Shown: positions 44,725-53,238 of the stretch, piece by piece
Numbering within the stretch: position 1 is the stretch's first letter
Layout of the letters: each line of letters opens with the position of its first letter
Source: JAENWD01 sp963837165
GTDB taxonomy: Bacteria; Acidobacteriota; Vicinamibacteria; Vicinamibacterales; JAENWD01
Assembly (NCBI GenBank): GCA_963837165.1
Contig: CAWIMD010000004.1
Location: 682,001-746,000 of the forward strand
Reading direction: 5' to 3'
Length of the DNA stretch: 64,000 nucleotides
The notes under the pieces: model-generated
The model's database searches: none
Told to the model about the DNA's origin: nothing
The model's input: only the letters and a program-made list of their open reading frames with translations
Program-made: the position numbers and the translations under genes

Positions 44725-45605
44725 TTCGTGTGCTGTCGCAGGAACGCGATCGTGAGCGGCCACGCCTGCTCGGCAGCCTTCATGTTCGCGCCGTCGCGGC
44801 CCGACTGGGCGCGCAGGAAGCCGTGGCCGGCGCCCTCGAAAACGTGCGGGTCGTACGGCTTCCCGAGCTTCGCCATCTCCGCCTTCGTCGCGTCCACGGT
44901 CGAGGTAACGCGCGCGTCGTCTCCGCCATAGAGGCCCAGGACGGGCGGGTCGATCCGGGCGAGCGCCTCGGGATCCGGCGCGGTGCCGTAATACACGACC
45001 GCGGCGTCGAGCGCCGGCTGCTCGGTGGCGTAGCGGAAGCTCGTTGACCCGCCCCAGCAGAAGCCGATCGACGCGCTCTTGCCGTTGGCGGCCGGCAGCT
45101 TGATCGCGTAGGCGCGCACGGCATTCAAGCGCGTGGTCACCTCGCCGGGATCCAGCTCGCGAATCGCCTTCACGACGTCGTCGCGGCTGCCGAGCGAGTC
45201 GGTGCCGCCGCCGTTCGGGCCTTTGCCGCTCAGCAGATCCGGCGCGATCGCGATGAAGCCGTCCGCGGCCAGCTTGTCCGCGACCGCGCGAACCCAGTCG
45301 GACTCGCCGAAGATCTCGTGGATCACGACGACGACCGGCGCCTTGTCGCTCCGTTCTGGATAGACGATCCACGACCGCACCGGCGCGCCGGACGGCATCG
45401 CGACCTCCACCCACTCGCCATGACGCGGCGAGTGATCGAGGGCCGCCTTGGCGCCTTCCTCGCCCGGCGGCAGCGCCTGATTTCCCGGGGCAGACTGACT
45501 GGTCATTGGTGCGACCTCCGCGTCGTGCCCGGCATGGGCGTCCTGGGCCGAGGCGGGCGCCGCGGCGAGCAGGCCGAGCGTGATGACGGCTGCAGCGTGT
45601 CTCAT
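44721..45605 (-). CDS. dienelactone hydrolase family protein, exported
   Basis: The protein has 294 residues. A signal peptide ends near ASAQDA. The hydrolase domain has VVVIHEIFGESDWVRAVAD, the catalytic Cys in GFCWGGSTSF, the Asp in GLYGGDDARV and the His in EGAGHGFL, the Cys-Asp-His triad of dienelactone hydrolases. GGGAG at seven bases supports the ATG. It is co-translated with the dehydratase downstream; the shared substrate, if any, is unknown. Confidence 0.92.
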   Translation of the reverse strand: MRHAAAVITLGLLAAAPASAQDAHAGHDAEVAPMTSQSAPGNQALPPGEEGAKAALDHSPRHGEWVEVAMPSGAPVRSWIVYPERSDKAPVVVVIHEIFGESDWVRAVADKLAADGFIAIAPDLLSGKGPNGGGTDSLGSRDDVVKAIRELDPGEVTTRLNAVRAYAIKLPAANGKSASIGFCWGGSTSFRYATEQPALDAAVVYYGTAPDPEALARIDPPVLGLYGGDDARVTSTVDATKAEMAKLGKPYDPHVFEGAGHGFLRAQSGRDGANMKAAEQAWPLTIAFLRQHTK

Positions 45606-45618
45606 GAGTGTGCTCCCT

Positions 45619-46511
45619 TCAGCGCGTCGCGCGCCATTCCTCGAGCAGGCGCTGAACGTTGCCGGCTACGGACTTGAGCGCGGGCGTCCAGCCGAGCGCA
45701 CGCGCCCGCGGGCCGCGGACGAGCTGATCGAGCGCGAGCACGTCGGCATACGGCCCCATCTTCGCCCGCGCTTCCTCGATCCGCACGAAGCGGATGTCGG
45801 GCCGATGTGTGGTGTTGCGGCCCAGCGCCTCGACGATGTCGAGCACCGTCTCGTCGGCTTCGTCGGACGCATGATAGATGCCGGACGCGGCGGGGTTGGC
45901 GAGCACGCGCAGATACAGATCCGCGAGATCGCGGCTGTAGACGCAGGCCCAATGGTTCCGTCCCTCCCCGATGATGCGCACGAGCCCGTTGGTGCCGTCG
46001 CGCAGCAGGTCCGAGACAATGCCGCGCCCTCCGCCGTACACGAAGCCGGGCCGAATGACGATCGGGCCGGATCACCGGGCGCTTCGAGGACGAGCCGCTC
46101 CATGGCGAGCCGCCACGCCGAGTGCGCGGGGGGATTCAGCGGCGCGTCTTCGAAGGCCGGCGCGCGCGTGCTGCCGAGCACCCAGGTGCCGGAGGTTGCC
46201 ACGACAGGCGTTCCGACGCCCACCTTCATGGCGACCGAGATCAGGGCCTCGAGCGCCGGCTGGTCAATCTCGATGCCCCGCGCCGACGATTCGAAGGCCG
46301 CGTGCACGTAGGCGTCGTGGCCGGCCGCCGCCGGCTTCCAGGATTCCGGCTGCGCGAGATCGCCGATGACCGCTGTCGCGCCCGCCCTCTCGATCTTGCG
46401 CGCCTTCCGGGTGTCGCGCACGAGGGCCGACACGTCGTGGCCGGCGCGCACGGCAGCCTCGAGCACGGCACTGCCGATGTAGCCGGTACCGCCCGTCAGG
46501 AAGATCCGCAT
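45619..46511 (-). CDS. NAD-dependent epimerase/dehydratase (one frameshift)
   Basis: An extended short-chain dehydrogenase of about 297 residues when joined across a frame change near 46065. The N-terminus has the NAD motif FLTGGTGYIGSAVLEAAVRA, then AVIGDLAQPESW and VATSGTWVLG. The downstream frame gives IRPGFVYGGGRGIV, YSRDLADLYLRVL and YHASDEADETVLDI. The usual Tyr-x3-Lys is not obvious, as in atypical members. It is 13 bases upstream of the hydrolase gene, likely the same operon. Confidence 0.82.
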
Positions 46512-46659
46512 GATCGGATAGTGGACGTCAGTGATGACAGGGAACCGCCATTGTAGCCGACCCGGGCACGGGCCGGCGCGTTTCTGGCATCCGCGGTTCG
46601 ACGACGATCAGGGCCGCGACAACGGAGCGGCCACACCAGCATCGCCTGCCGATACTCCG

Positions 46660-48048
46660 CTAAATGTCCCAGATCTTGGTACGGTCGTGGAAACTGATCA
46701 GGCCGTCCTCGCTGACCTTCAGCACCGGGCCGTACTGACTGGCGGTCATCGCCGCGGTCGTGCGCGCGCCCTCGATGATGAACGACTCGTCGCTGGCCGG
46801 ATCGCCTGCGTGCTTGAGGATGGCGCCCGCCGAGATGAGCCGGCCGGCCGGATCCGTCACCGTCGCGCCGTCGAGCGACGCCAGCGCCGCGAGCACCGAC
46901 GGCTCCAGATCGATCACGGACCCGGTCGTCAGCAGATCCAGCAGGTCGCGTCGGGTCGGCGCGGCACCGGGTTGCGCCGGCGCGGAAGGCGGCGCGAGGT
47001 CCGCGCGGTCGGCGTCGGCCACCAGAATGGGAACGGCCATCTCCGGGTCGCGCACGACCACGAACAGGGCGCCTTGCCGGGCATCGGCGAGCTCGAGCGC
47101 GGTGTGGAAGAGCCGTTCCGCCAGCGGGCGGTTCTCCACGGCGTCGACCCAGAGCTCGAACTTCGCCCGCAGGTCGAGCAGGTGCCAGTGCGCGTGCCGG
47201 AACGCGAGCACCTGTGCACCTTCGGCAAAGATCTTGATCTCGTGGGAGGGGCTGAGCACCACGCAGACGTGTCCGCCGGTCAGCGTGGCGCGGGCGTGCG
47301 GCTCGTACGCCGAGGGTCCGGGCGCCGGCAGCGGCCCGCCTCCCGCGGCCTCGGCCCATTGCTTCACGTCCACGATGTCGAGCAGCTTGCCCGTACGGCT
47401 CACGAGGAAGAGCGTCCGCAGGCCGTCCACCAGACGGAAGAAGCTCTTCACGCCCGTCAGCGCCTGCGAGTACTCGTGGGGCGCCTGCGCAACGTCGCGT
47501 CCGGGCTCCAGCGGATCCGTATCGGTGCCGAGGATCAGCACGCCCGACGAGATGGCGCGGTTCTCGTAGCTCGACAGCGCCGCGACGCGGAGCACCTCGA
47601 TGGCGAGCGCGATCCGATCCGCCCGCGTGTCCCCCGCGCCGAGCGGGTACGGCCGGCCCTCGGCAAAAGCCCCGACGTATCGATCTTCGATCGCCCCGCG
47701 AAAGAGCTCGCCGCGCTCGACCATGGTCTTCGGGTTCATGATCGCGTGATACCGCGCCGCGAGCACCGACCCGATCGATCGCGCCAGCCGGATCTCGTGC
47801 GGCGTGAACGGCCGGCGTGCGGGCACGCGCAGGACGTAGCGCGTGCCGAACCACCGCACGTACATGACCGACGGATCGTCGGTGGGCTCGATTGCCAGCC
47901 GGCCGTCCGAGCTGACCGACAGCATCGGCTCGGTCTCGAACGTCGCGCGCCCGAAGAACTGACGGAGCGCAGCCTGCAGGAAGCTGTCGTAGAGCGCCCC
48001 GACGACGAGCGCCGGCGGCAGGTTCTGGGACTGCACGGCAGGTATCAT
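46660..48048 (-). CDS. protein with a C-terminal diadenylate-cyclase (DisA_N)-like domain
   Basis: The protein has 462 residues. The last about 140 resemble the DAC domain that makes cyclic di-AMP: LASLDGATVTDPAGRLISAG (the DGA motif, about residue 390) and EGARTTAAMTASQ, then VSEDGLISF. The canonical RHR-type segment (GTRHRAA) is here ARTTAA, so catalysis is doubtful. The N-terminal 300 residues are unassigned and contain FVVVRDPEMAVPILV-like stretches. There is no membrane helix. The start lies only 9 bases from the divergent ligase gene. Confidence 0.7.
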   Translation of the reverse strand: MIPAVQSQNLPPALVVGALYDSFLQAALRQFFGRATFETEPMLSVSSDGRLAIEPTDDPSVMYVRWFGTRYVLRVPARRPFTPHEIRLARSIGSVLAARYHAIMNPKTMVERGELFRGAIEDRYVGAFAEGRPYPLGAGDTRADRIALAIEVLRVAALSSYENRAISSGVLILGTDTDPLEPGRDVAQAPHEYSQALTGVKSFFRLVDGLRTLFLVSRTGKLLDIVDVKQWAEAAGGGPLPAPGPSAYEPHARATLTGGHVCVVLSPSHEIKIFAEGAQVLAFRHAHWHLLDLRAKFELWVDAVENRPLAERLFHTALELADARQGALFVVVRDPEMAVPILVADADRADLAPPSAPAQPGAAPTRRDLLDLLTTGSVIDLEPSVLAALASLDGATVTDPAGRLISAGAILKHAGDPASDESFIIEGARTTAAMTASQYGPVLKVSEDGLISFHDRTKIWDI

Positions 48049-48057
48049 AGTCCACCG

Positions 48058-50550
48058 ATGCGCCGCGATACGCTGCTCGACTTCTTCGACGACCTCGAAA
48101 ACGCCCGCGGCGTGTTCCTGGCCTACGACAACGGCTTCCGGCGTCGCGAACACACGTACGCCGAGGTCGCACGCGCCGCGAAGGGGTTCGCCGCCCGGCT
48201 GCACGCGGCCGGGCTCCGCAAGGGCGACACCGTGCTCATCTGGTCCGAGAACCGCCCCGAATGGGTCGCCGCCCTCTGGGGCTGCCTGCTGCAGGGCGTG
48301 GTGGCCGTCCCGATCGACTATCGGACCTCGGTGGACTTCCTCCTGCGCGTCGCGGAGATCGTCAAGCCGAAGGCGACGCTGATCGGCGACGACGTCGAGG
48401 CCGAGGGCCTCATCCGGCGCCTGCCGGAGGTCTGGCCGCTCGGGCACCTGGACTGGCACGCGACCACCTCGGCGCCGCGTGCGACGGTCGGGCGCGACGA
48501 CACGGCCGAGATCATCTTCACGTCGGGCGCCACCTCGGAGCCGAAAGGCGTCGTGATCACTCATCGCAACGTGCTGGCCAACATCGTGCCCGTCGAGCGG
48601 GAAGTGATGAAGTACCGCGCCTACGCGCGCCCCTTCTCGCCCATCCGGTTCCTGAACCTGCTGCCGCTCTCGCACATGTTCGGGCAGTCGATGGCCACCT
48701 TCGTGCCGCCGATGCTCGCCGGGACGGTGATCTTCATCCGCGGCTACAACCCGCAGGACATCGTCCGCCAGATCAGGACTCGGCGCGTCTCCGTGCTGGT
48801 GTCGGTGCCCAAGATTCTCGACGTGCTCCGCGAGCACATCGTGCGCGTGGCGCCCGTCGCGGCCCAGCCGCCGCCGGCCGGCGAGAAGTTCCTCCGGCGC
48901 TGGTGGCGGTACCGGACGGTGCACCGCGCGTTCGGCTGGAAATTCTGGAGCTTCGTGGTCGGCGCTGCGCCGCTCGACCCGGCACTGGAAGCGTTCTGGA
49001 CCGGACTCGGGTACGCGGTGGTCCAGGGCTACGGCCTCACCGAGACGGCGCCCATCGTCAGCCTCAATCACCCGTTCAGCACGAGCCGCGGGTCGGTCGG
49101 CAAGGCGATCGCCGGCGTCGAGCTGAAGATCGCCGACGACGGGGAGATCCTCGTGCGCGGCGACAACGTCACGCGCGGCTACCTCGGCCAGCAGGCCGCG
49201 ACCGCCGAGGCGTTCGAGGGCGGATGGTTCCACACCGGCGACATCGGCGAGGTAGATGCCCAGGGCCGTCTGTTCATCAAGGGGCGCAAGAAGGAGATGA
49301 TCGTCACGCCCGAGGGGCTGAACGTCTTCCCCGAGGACGTGGAGCGCGTCGTGGCGGCCATTCCGGGCGTGCGGGATGTCGCCGTCGTCGGGGCGCGCGA
49401 GGCGGGAGAGGAGCGGGTGCACGCCGTGGTCGTCCTCGATCCGGGAGTCGACCCGCAGGCCGTCGTGCGCCAGGCCAACACGACGCTCGCCGATCACCAG
49501 AAGATTCGCGGCATCTCCGTCTGGCCGGCCGGGGAGCTCCCGCGCACCGAGGGCACGCGCAAGCTCAGGCGCCGGGAGATCCACGACTGGGTCGCGACCG
49601 GCCACAAGCCGCAGGCCGCGGCTGGACCGGCCACCAGCGTGGCGTCGCTCATCTCACAGTTCGCGGGCGGACGCGAGGTCGCGCCGGGGACCACCCTCGA
49701 CGAGCTGGGCCTGAGCTCGCTCGAGCGGGTGGAGCTGATGGTGGCCCTCGAAGAGAAGTTCGGCGCGCCGATCGACGAAGCGGCCTTCAGCGGCGCGCGG
49801 GACGTGGCCGCGCTCGAGCAGGTAGTGCAGCAGGCCCCGGCCGCGGCCGGGGAGAGCGGCGAGCCGGTGGATTTCCCCACCTGGAATCGCACGTGGCCGG
49901 CACGGGCGCTCCGCCGCGTCAGCCTGCCCACCTGGATCCTGCCGCTCGCGCGGGCGTTCGCGTGGATCCGCGTGGACGGCCTGGAGCACCTCGACGGCAT
50001 CGACGGGCCGGTGGTCTTCGCGTCCAACCACCAGAGCCACATGGACACGCCGGCGATCCTGTGGGCCCTCCCGCCACGGTGGCGCTACCGCGTCGCTCCG
50101 GCGATGGCCAAGGAATTCTTCAAAGCCCACTTCTTCCCCGCCGATTACGGATGGCGTGCACGCCTGACCAACGGTCTGAACTATTATCTGGCGAGCCTCT
50201 TCTTCAACGCCTTCCCCCTTCCACAACGCGAGGCGGGCGCCCGGCAGACGCTGCGCTACATCGGCGACCTGCTGGGCGATGGCTGGTCGGTCCTGATTTT
50301 TCCGGAGGGCCGTCGAGCCGGGGAGAGTGCCATCGGCGAGTTCCGGCCGGGCGTCGGGATGATTGGGGCCAAGCTGGAGGTGCCAATCGTGCCAGTGCGC
50401 CTCTCAGGGCTGGACCAGGTGCTGGCGCCGTCGGCCAGAATGGCGACGCCGGGGCCGGTCCGGGTGGCGTTCGGGCGACCGATCAGGCTCGAGGGCGAGG
50501 ATTACCAGGAGCTGGCCTGGCGGGTGGAAGAGGCCGTTCGGGCTCTCTGA
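48058..50550 (+). CDS. three-domain acyl-ACP synthetase/acyltransferase (Aas-like, with carrier domain)
   Basis: The protein has 830 residues in three parts. Residues about 1-520 are an AMP-forming ligase (FTSGATSEPKGVVITH, GYGLTETAPI, FHTGDIGEVD, KGRKKEMIV). Residues about 530-590 are a phosphopantetheine carrier (DELGLSSLERVELM). From about 625 on there is a PlsC acyltransferase (SNHQSHMDTP with HX4D, FPEGRRAGES). Aas in E. coli has the acyltransferase first and no carrier. This order suggests fatty acids are activated, held on the built-in carrier and passed to a lysolipid. TATCAT ends 9 bases before the ATG. Confidence 0.88.
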   Translation: MRRDTLLDFFDDLENARGVFLAYDNGFRRREHTYAEVARAAKGFAARLHAAGLRKGDTVLIWSENRPEWVAALWGCLLQGVVAVPIDYRTSVDFLLRVAEIVKPKATLIGDDVEAEGLIRRLPEVWPLGHLDWHATTSAPRATVGRDDTAEIIFTSGATSEPKGVVITHRNVLANIVPVEREVMKYRAYARPFSPIRFLNLLPLSHMFGQSMATFVPPMLAGTVIFIRGYNPQDIVRQIRTRRVSVLVSVPKILDVLREHIVRVAPVAAQPPPAGEKFLRRWWRYRTVHRAFGWKFWSFVVGAAPLDPALEAFWTGLGYAVVQGYGLTETAPIVSLNHPFSTSRGSVGKAIAGVELKIADDGEILVRGDNVTRGYLGQQAATAEAFEGGWFHTGDIGEVDAQGRLFIKGRKKEMIVTPEGLNVFPEDVERVVAAIPGVRDVAVVGAREAGEERVHAVVVLDPGVDPQAVVRQANTTLADHQKIRGISVWPAGELPRTEGTRKLRRREIHDWVATGHKPQAAAGPATSVASLISQFAGGREVAPGTTLDELGLSSLERVELMVALEEKFGAPIDEAAFSGARDVAALEQVVQQAPAAAGESGEPVDFPTWNRTWPARALRRVSLPTWILPLARAFAWIRVDGLEHLDGIDGPVVFASNHQSHMDTPAILWALPPRWRYRVAPAMAKEFFKAHFFPADYGWRARLTNGLNYYLASLFFNAFPLPQREAGARQTLRYIGDLLGDGWSVLIFPEGRRAGESAIGEFRPGVGMIGAKLEVPIVPVRLSGLDQVLAPSARMATPGPVRVAFGRPIRLEGEDYQELAWRVEEAVRAL

Positions 50551-50622
50551 ACCTAAAGAAATCACGCGACTTGTGCCCCGGACAGCCATGTGGCAAAATA
50601 GTTGCAAGAAAGGACAGAAGGT

Positions 50623-50841
50623 TTGAGCAAGGACGATCTGATAGACATTCAGGGAACAGTGGTCGCCGTGCACAGCGGCGGGCTGTACCGAGTCCAGTCG
50701 GATGCCGGCCACGAGGTACTCGCCCAGCTCAGCGGGCGCATGCGCCGATTCCGCATCAAGGTCGTGCCCGGCGATCGGGTGACCGTAGGCGTTTCGCCCT
50801 ACGACCCGGTCCGCGGCATCATTACCTTCCGTGCACGTTAG
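50623..50841 (+). CDS. infA: translation initiation factor IF-1
   Basis: A 72-residue OB-fold protein, exactly the family length. It starts LSKDDLIDIQGTVVAVHSGG and carries GHEVLAQLSGRMRRFRIKV, PGDRVTVGVSPYDP and RGIITFR. IF-1 binds the ribosomal A site during initiation. The family N-terminus places the start at TTG 50623, with AGGA eight bases before it; an upstream in-frame ATG would add seven non-family residues. It is not in a ribosomal protein operon here. Confidence 0.95.
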   Translation: MSKDDLIDIQGTVVAVHSGGLYRVQSDAGHEVLAQLSGRMRRFRIKVVPGDRVTVGVSPYDPVRGIITFRAR

Positions 50842-50843
50842 CA

Positions 50844-52100
50844 TTGACCCCGAAGACAACTGATCATTCATCCCCCCGCCGCCGTCCCGGACGCCCGGGC
50901 GGCTCGTCGCGGCCGCGAGGACCCAGGACCGCGCCGCTGCCGGTCCCGTCCACCTATTCCGCGCGGACCCAGGCGGACTACGACGCCTCGCCACGCGGAT
51001 TCGACACGTTCGGCCTGCACACATCGCTGACACGGGGCCTGGCCGACCTGGGATTCAAGGAGACGCGCCCGGTCCAGAGCGCGGTGATCCCCTACGCGCT
51101 GACCGGCGACGACGTGATCGCGTGCGCCGAGACCGGCACCGGCAAGACCGCGGCCTTCGTCCTGCCCATCCTGCAGCGCCTCATCGCGGCGTCCGAGCAC
51201 GGCGTGCCGCCGCAGGGCACGCGGGCGCTGGTCCTGGCGCCCACGCGCGAGCTGGCCGTCCAGATCGAGGACGCCATCCAGGGGCTCATCTACCACACGG
51301 CACTGACGAGCGTGGCCGTGTACGGCGGCGTCACGATGGACCCGCAGGATCGGGCGCTTCGCGCCGGCGCCCATGTGGTGGTGGCAACGCCAGGGCGCCT
51401 CATGGATCACATGCGCTCGAGCGTGCCGGATTTCTCAGCCCTCGAGGTGCTGGTGCTGGACGAGGCGGATCGCATGATGGACATGGGCTTCTGGCCCGAC
51501 GTCCAGCGAATCGTCCGCGAGCTGCCGGCCATCAGGCAGACCCTGCTCTTCTCCGCGACGATGCCGGACGAGATGATACGGCTGACGGCCGAAATCGTGC
51601 GCGACCCGAGGTACATCGAGCTCGGTCGAGCCGGCGGCCCGGCGAGGACCATCACGCATACCGTCGAGACGGTCGAGTCGCGGGAGAAGCCGCAGTGGCT
51701 CGCGCGTTTCCTGAAGAACGCCGAGGGGCCGACGCTCGTCTTCGTACGCACCAAGCACGGCGCCGATCGGCTGGCACGACAGCTGCACACCTTCGGGGTG
51801 CGCGCCGTCGCGCTGCACGGCGACCGATCCCAGCAGGAGCGCATGCGCGCGGTGGAAGGGTTCCGGAGCGGCCGGCACCGGGTGCTCGTCGCGACCGACA
51901 TTGCCGCCCGCGGGCTCGACATCGAGGGGATCACGCACGTCGTGAACTACGAGGTGCCATCGACGGCCGAGGCGTACGTCCACCGTGTGGGACGGACCGG
52001 CCGTGACTTGACGGCAGGGACGGCCCTGACGCTGGCCGCGCCCGAGGAACTGCGCGCGTTGCGCGCGCTGGAGAAATCGGTTGGCGTCCAACTACAGTAG
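50844..52100 (+). CDS. DEAD-box RNA helicase
   Basis: A 418-residue helicase. After an Arg/Pro/Gly-rich N-terminus it has the Q-motif region (FKETRPVQSAVIP), AETGTGKTAAF (I), PTRELAVQ (Ia), VATPGRLMD (Ib), VLDEADRMMDMGF (II), SATMP (III), VFVRTKHGADRL (IV), ATDIAARGLDI (V) and HRVGRTGR (VI). It remodels RNA, perhaps in cold adaptation or ribosome assembly. No ATG or GTG precedes the core in frame. The TTG at 50844, two bases after the infA stop, is the only sensible start, so both genes would use TTG. Confidence 0.92.
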   Translation: MTPKTTDHSSPRRRPGRPGGSSRPRGPRTAPLPVPSTYSARTQADYDASPRGFDTFGLHTSLTRGLADLGFKETRPVQSAVIPYALTGDDVIACAETGTGKTAAFVLPILQRLIAASEHGVPPQGTRALVLAPTRELAVQIEDAIQGLIYHTALTSVAVYGGVTMDPQDRALRAGAHVVVATPGRLMDHMRSSVPDFSALEVLVLDEADRMMDMGFWPDVQRIVRELPAIRQTLLFSATMPDEMIRLTAEIVRDPRYIELGRAGGPARTITHTVETVESREKPQWLARFLKNAEGPTLVFVRTKHGADRLARQLHTFGVRAVALHGDRSQQERMRAVEGFRSGRHRVLVATDIAARGLDIEGITHVVNYEVPSTAEAYVHRVGRTGRDLTAGTALTLAAPEELRALRALEKSVGVQLQ

Positions 52101-52182
52101 CGATCAAGGCGACGTGCCGGTCCCGTCCGATACGGCCGTGACACCCGAGACTCCCGACGCGTCGGGGGCCTCGGCGGCCACG

Positions 52183-52410
52183 ATGAAGTTCCGATCCTGC
52201 CGCTGGCGCCGCGCGCCGGATGAAGGCCCGGAGTGCTGCACCCATCGCGACGTGCTGCCGATTGCGGGCACGTCGGGGTTCAAGCCCGAGGCCTGGTGTC
52301 CGGACTGCCAGTACTTCAAGCTCCGCCGCTCGCCGCGCAAGCGCGAGCGCGATCCCTGGGGCCTACTGCCACCCTGTCTGCGCTCCAGGCTCAGCTGTCT
52401 ATCTCGGTGA
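52183..52410 (+). CDS. small cysteine-rich protein, unknown function
   Basis: A 75-residue protein. It holds FRSCRWRRAPDEGPECCTHR and PEAWCPDCQYFKLRRSPRK, so five cysteines and a His that could form a zinc site. The frame stays open upstream to 52081 (TTG), which would add 34 Ser/Ala-rich residues; I use the ATG just before the Cys-rich core. The last 20 bases overlap the convergent MerR-TPR gene. No family is recognised. Confidence 0.55.
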   Translation: MKFRSCRWRRAPDEGPECCTHRDVLPIAGTSGFKPEAWCPDCQYFKLRRSPRKRERDPWGLLPPCLRSRLSCLSR

Positions 52411-53209
52411 ACTCGCGGGCCAGCTCGGCCCAGGCGCCGTCGGGCGCGAGCCGACGGTAGGCCTCCCAGTGCGGACGGGCGTCGGTGGACGACTCGAGCT
52501 TCTCGAAGGTCACCGCCAGATAGAAATGGGCCTCGGCATGGTCCGAGTCCACGACGAGCGCCGCCTGGTACGCGGACGCCGCTTCCTCGAACCGGCCGAC
52601 GTCGTGCAGCGCATTGGCCCGGTTGTATTGCGCCTCGAAGAAATCCGGCGCCAGCGCCGCTGCCTGCTCGTAGAGCGCAAGCGCCTCGGGCAGGTGGCCC
52701 TGTCCGTAGTGCAGGTTGCCCAGGTTGATGATCGCGGCGACCAGATCCGGGTCGGCGAGCAGCGCCCGCCGATAGAGCTCCGCCGCGCGCTCGACGGCTG
52801 CCGGCTGATCCGTATTGAGCGTTGACGCTTCGGTGAACAGCGCATCGGCCAGCGCGGCGTCCTCGGACTCGTCGGACCGCTGGCCTGCAGCCGTCGCCTG
52901 CCGGGTCGTGAGCGCGAGGATCCGCGCGGGCTGCACGTCGAGCCGGAAGTCCAGGGCGAGCTGCCCGTTGCGCTCCGCTTCCAGCTGGCGCACGACGGCC
53001 CGGAACGAGCGCCCGTCGGCCAGCGCCGCGGCCGTCTGTCGGATCACGGCGAGATCGGCGAAGCCGTAGCTCCGACCCGCGGCGCCGCGGATGGGGCGCA
53101 CCAGCCCCCACTTCTCGAGATACCGCAGGTGGTCGTCGCGCAGGCCGGGATACCGCGCGATGATGTCGCGTGCGCTGAGGTCGGCTGCGTCGGACACCTT
53201 CCGAATCAT
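52391..53209 (-). CDS. MerR-like regulator with C-terminal TPR repeats
   Basis: A 272-residue protein. The N-terminal about 75 residues form a winged helix of MerR type (ARDIIARYPGLRDDHLRYLE, KWGLVRPIRGAAGRSYGFADL). From about 120 on there are TPR repeats (ADPDLVAAIINLGNLHYGQG, PDFFEAQYNRANALHDVGRF). It probably binds DNA and takes its signal through protein contacts. No cysteine metal site is seen. It shares a compact bidirectional promoter with glucokinase. Confidence 0.85.
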   Translation of the reverse strand: MIRKVSDAADLSARDIIARYPGLRDDHLRYLEKWGLVRPIRGAAGRSYGFADLAVIRQTAAALADGRSFRAVVRQLEAERNGQLALDFRLDVQPARILALTTRQATAAGQRSDESEDAALADALFTEASTLNTDQPAAVERAAELYRRALLADPDLVAAIINLGNLHYGQGHLPEALALYEQAAALAPDFFEAQYNRANALHDVGRFEEAASAYQAALVVDSDHAEAHFYLAVTFEKLESSTDARPHWEAYRRLAPDGAWAELAREFTEIDS

Positions 53210-53221
53210 AACGCGCTTCGG

Positions 53222-53229
53222 ATTACAAT
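53222..53229. promoter_or_regulatory. compact bidirectional promoter (shared -10) between regulator and glucokinase
   Basis: ATTACAAT contains TACAAT for the plus strand (53224-53229, ending 9 bases before the glk ATG) and TGTAAT for the minus strand (ending 12 bases before the MerR-TPR ATG). The whole gap is 29 bases, too short for two separate promoters. Both messages would have leaders of only a few bases. Confidence 0.55.
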
Positions 53230-53238
53230 CCGTCGGTC

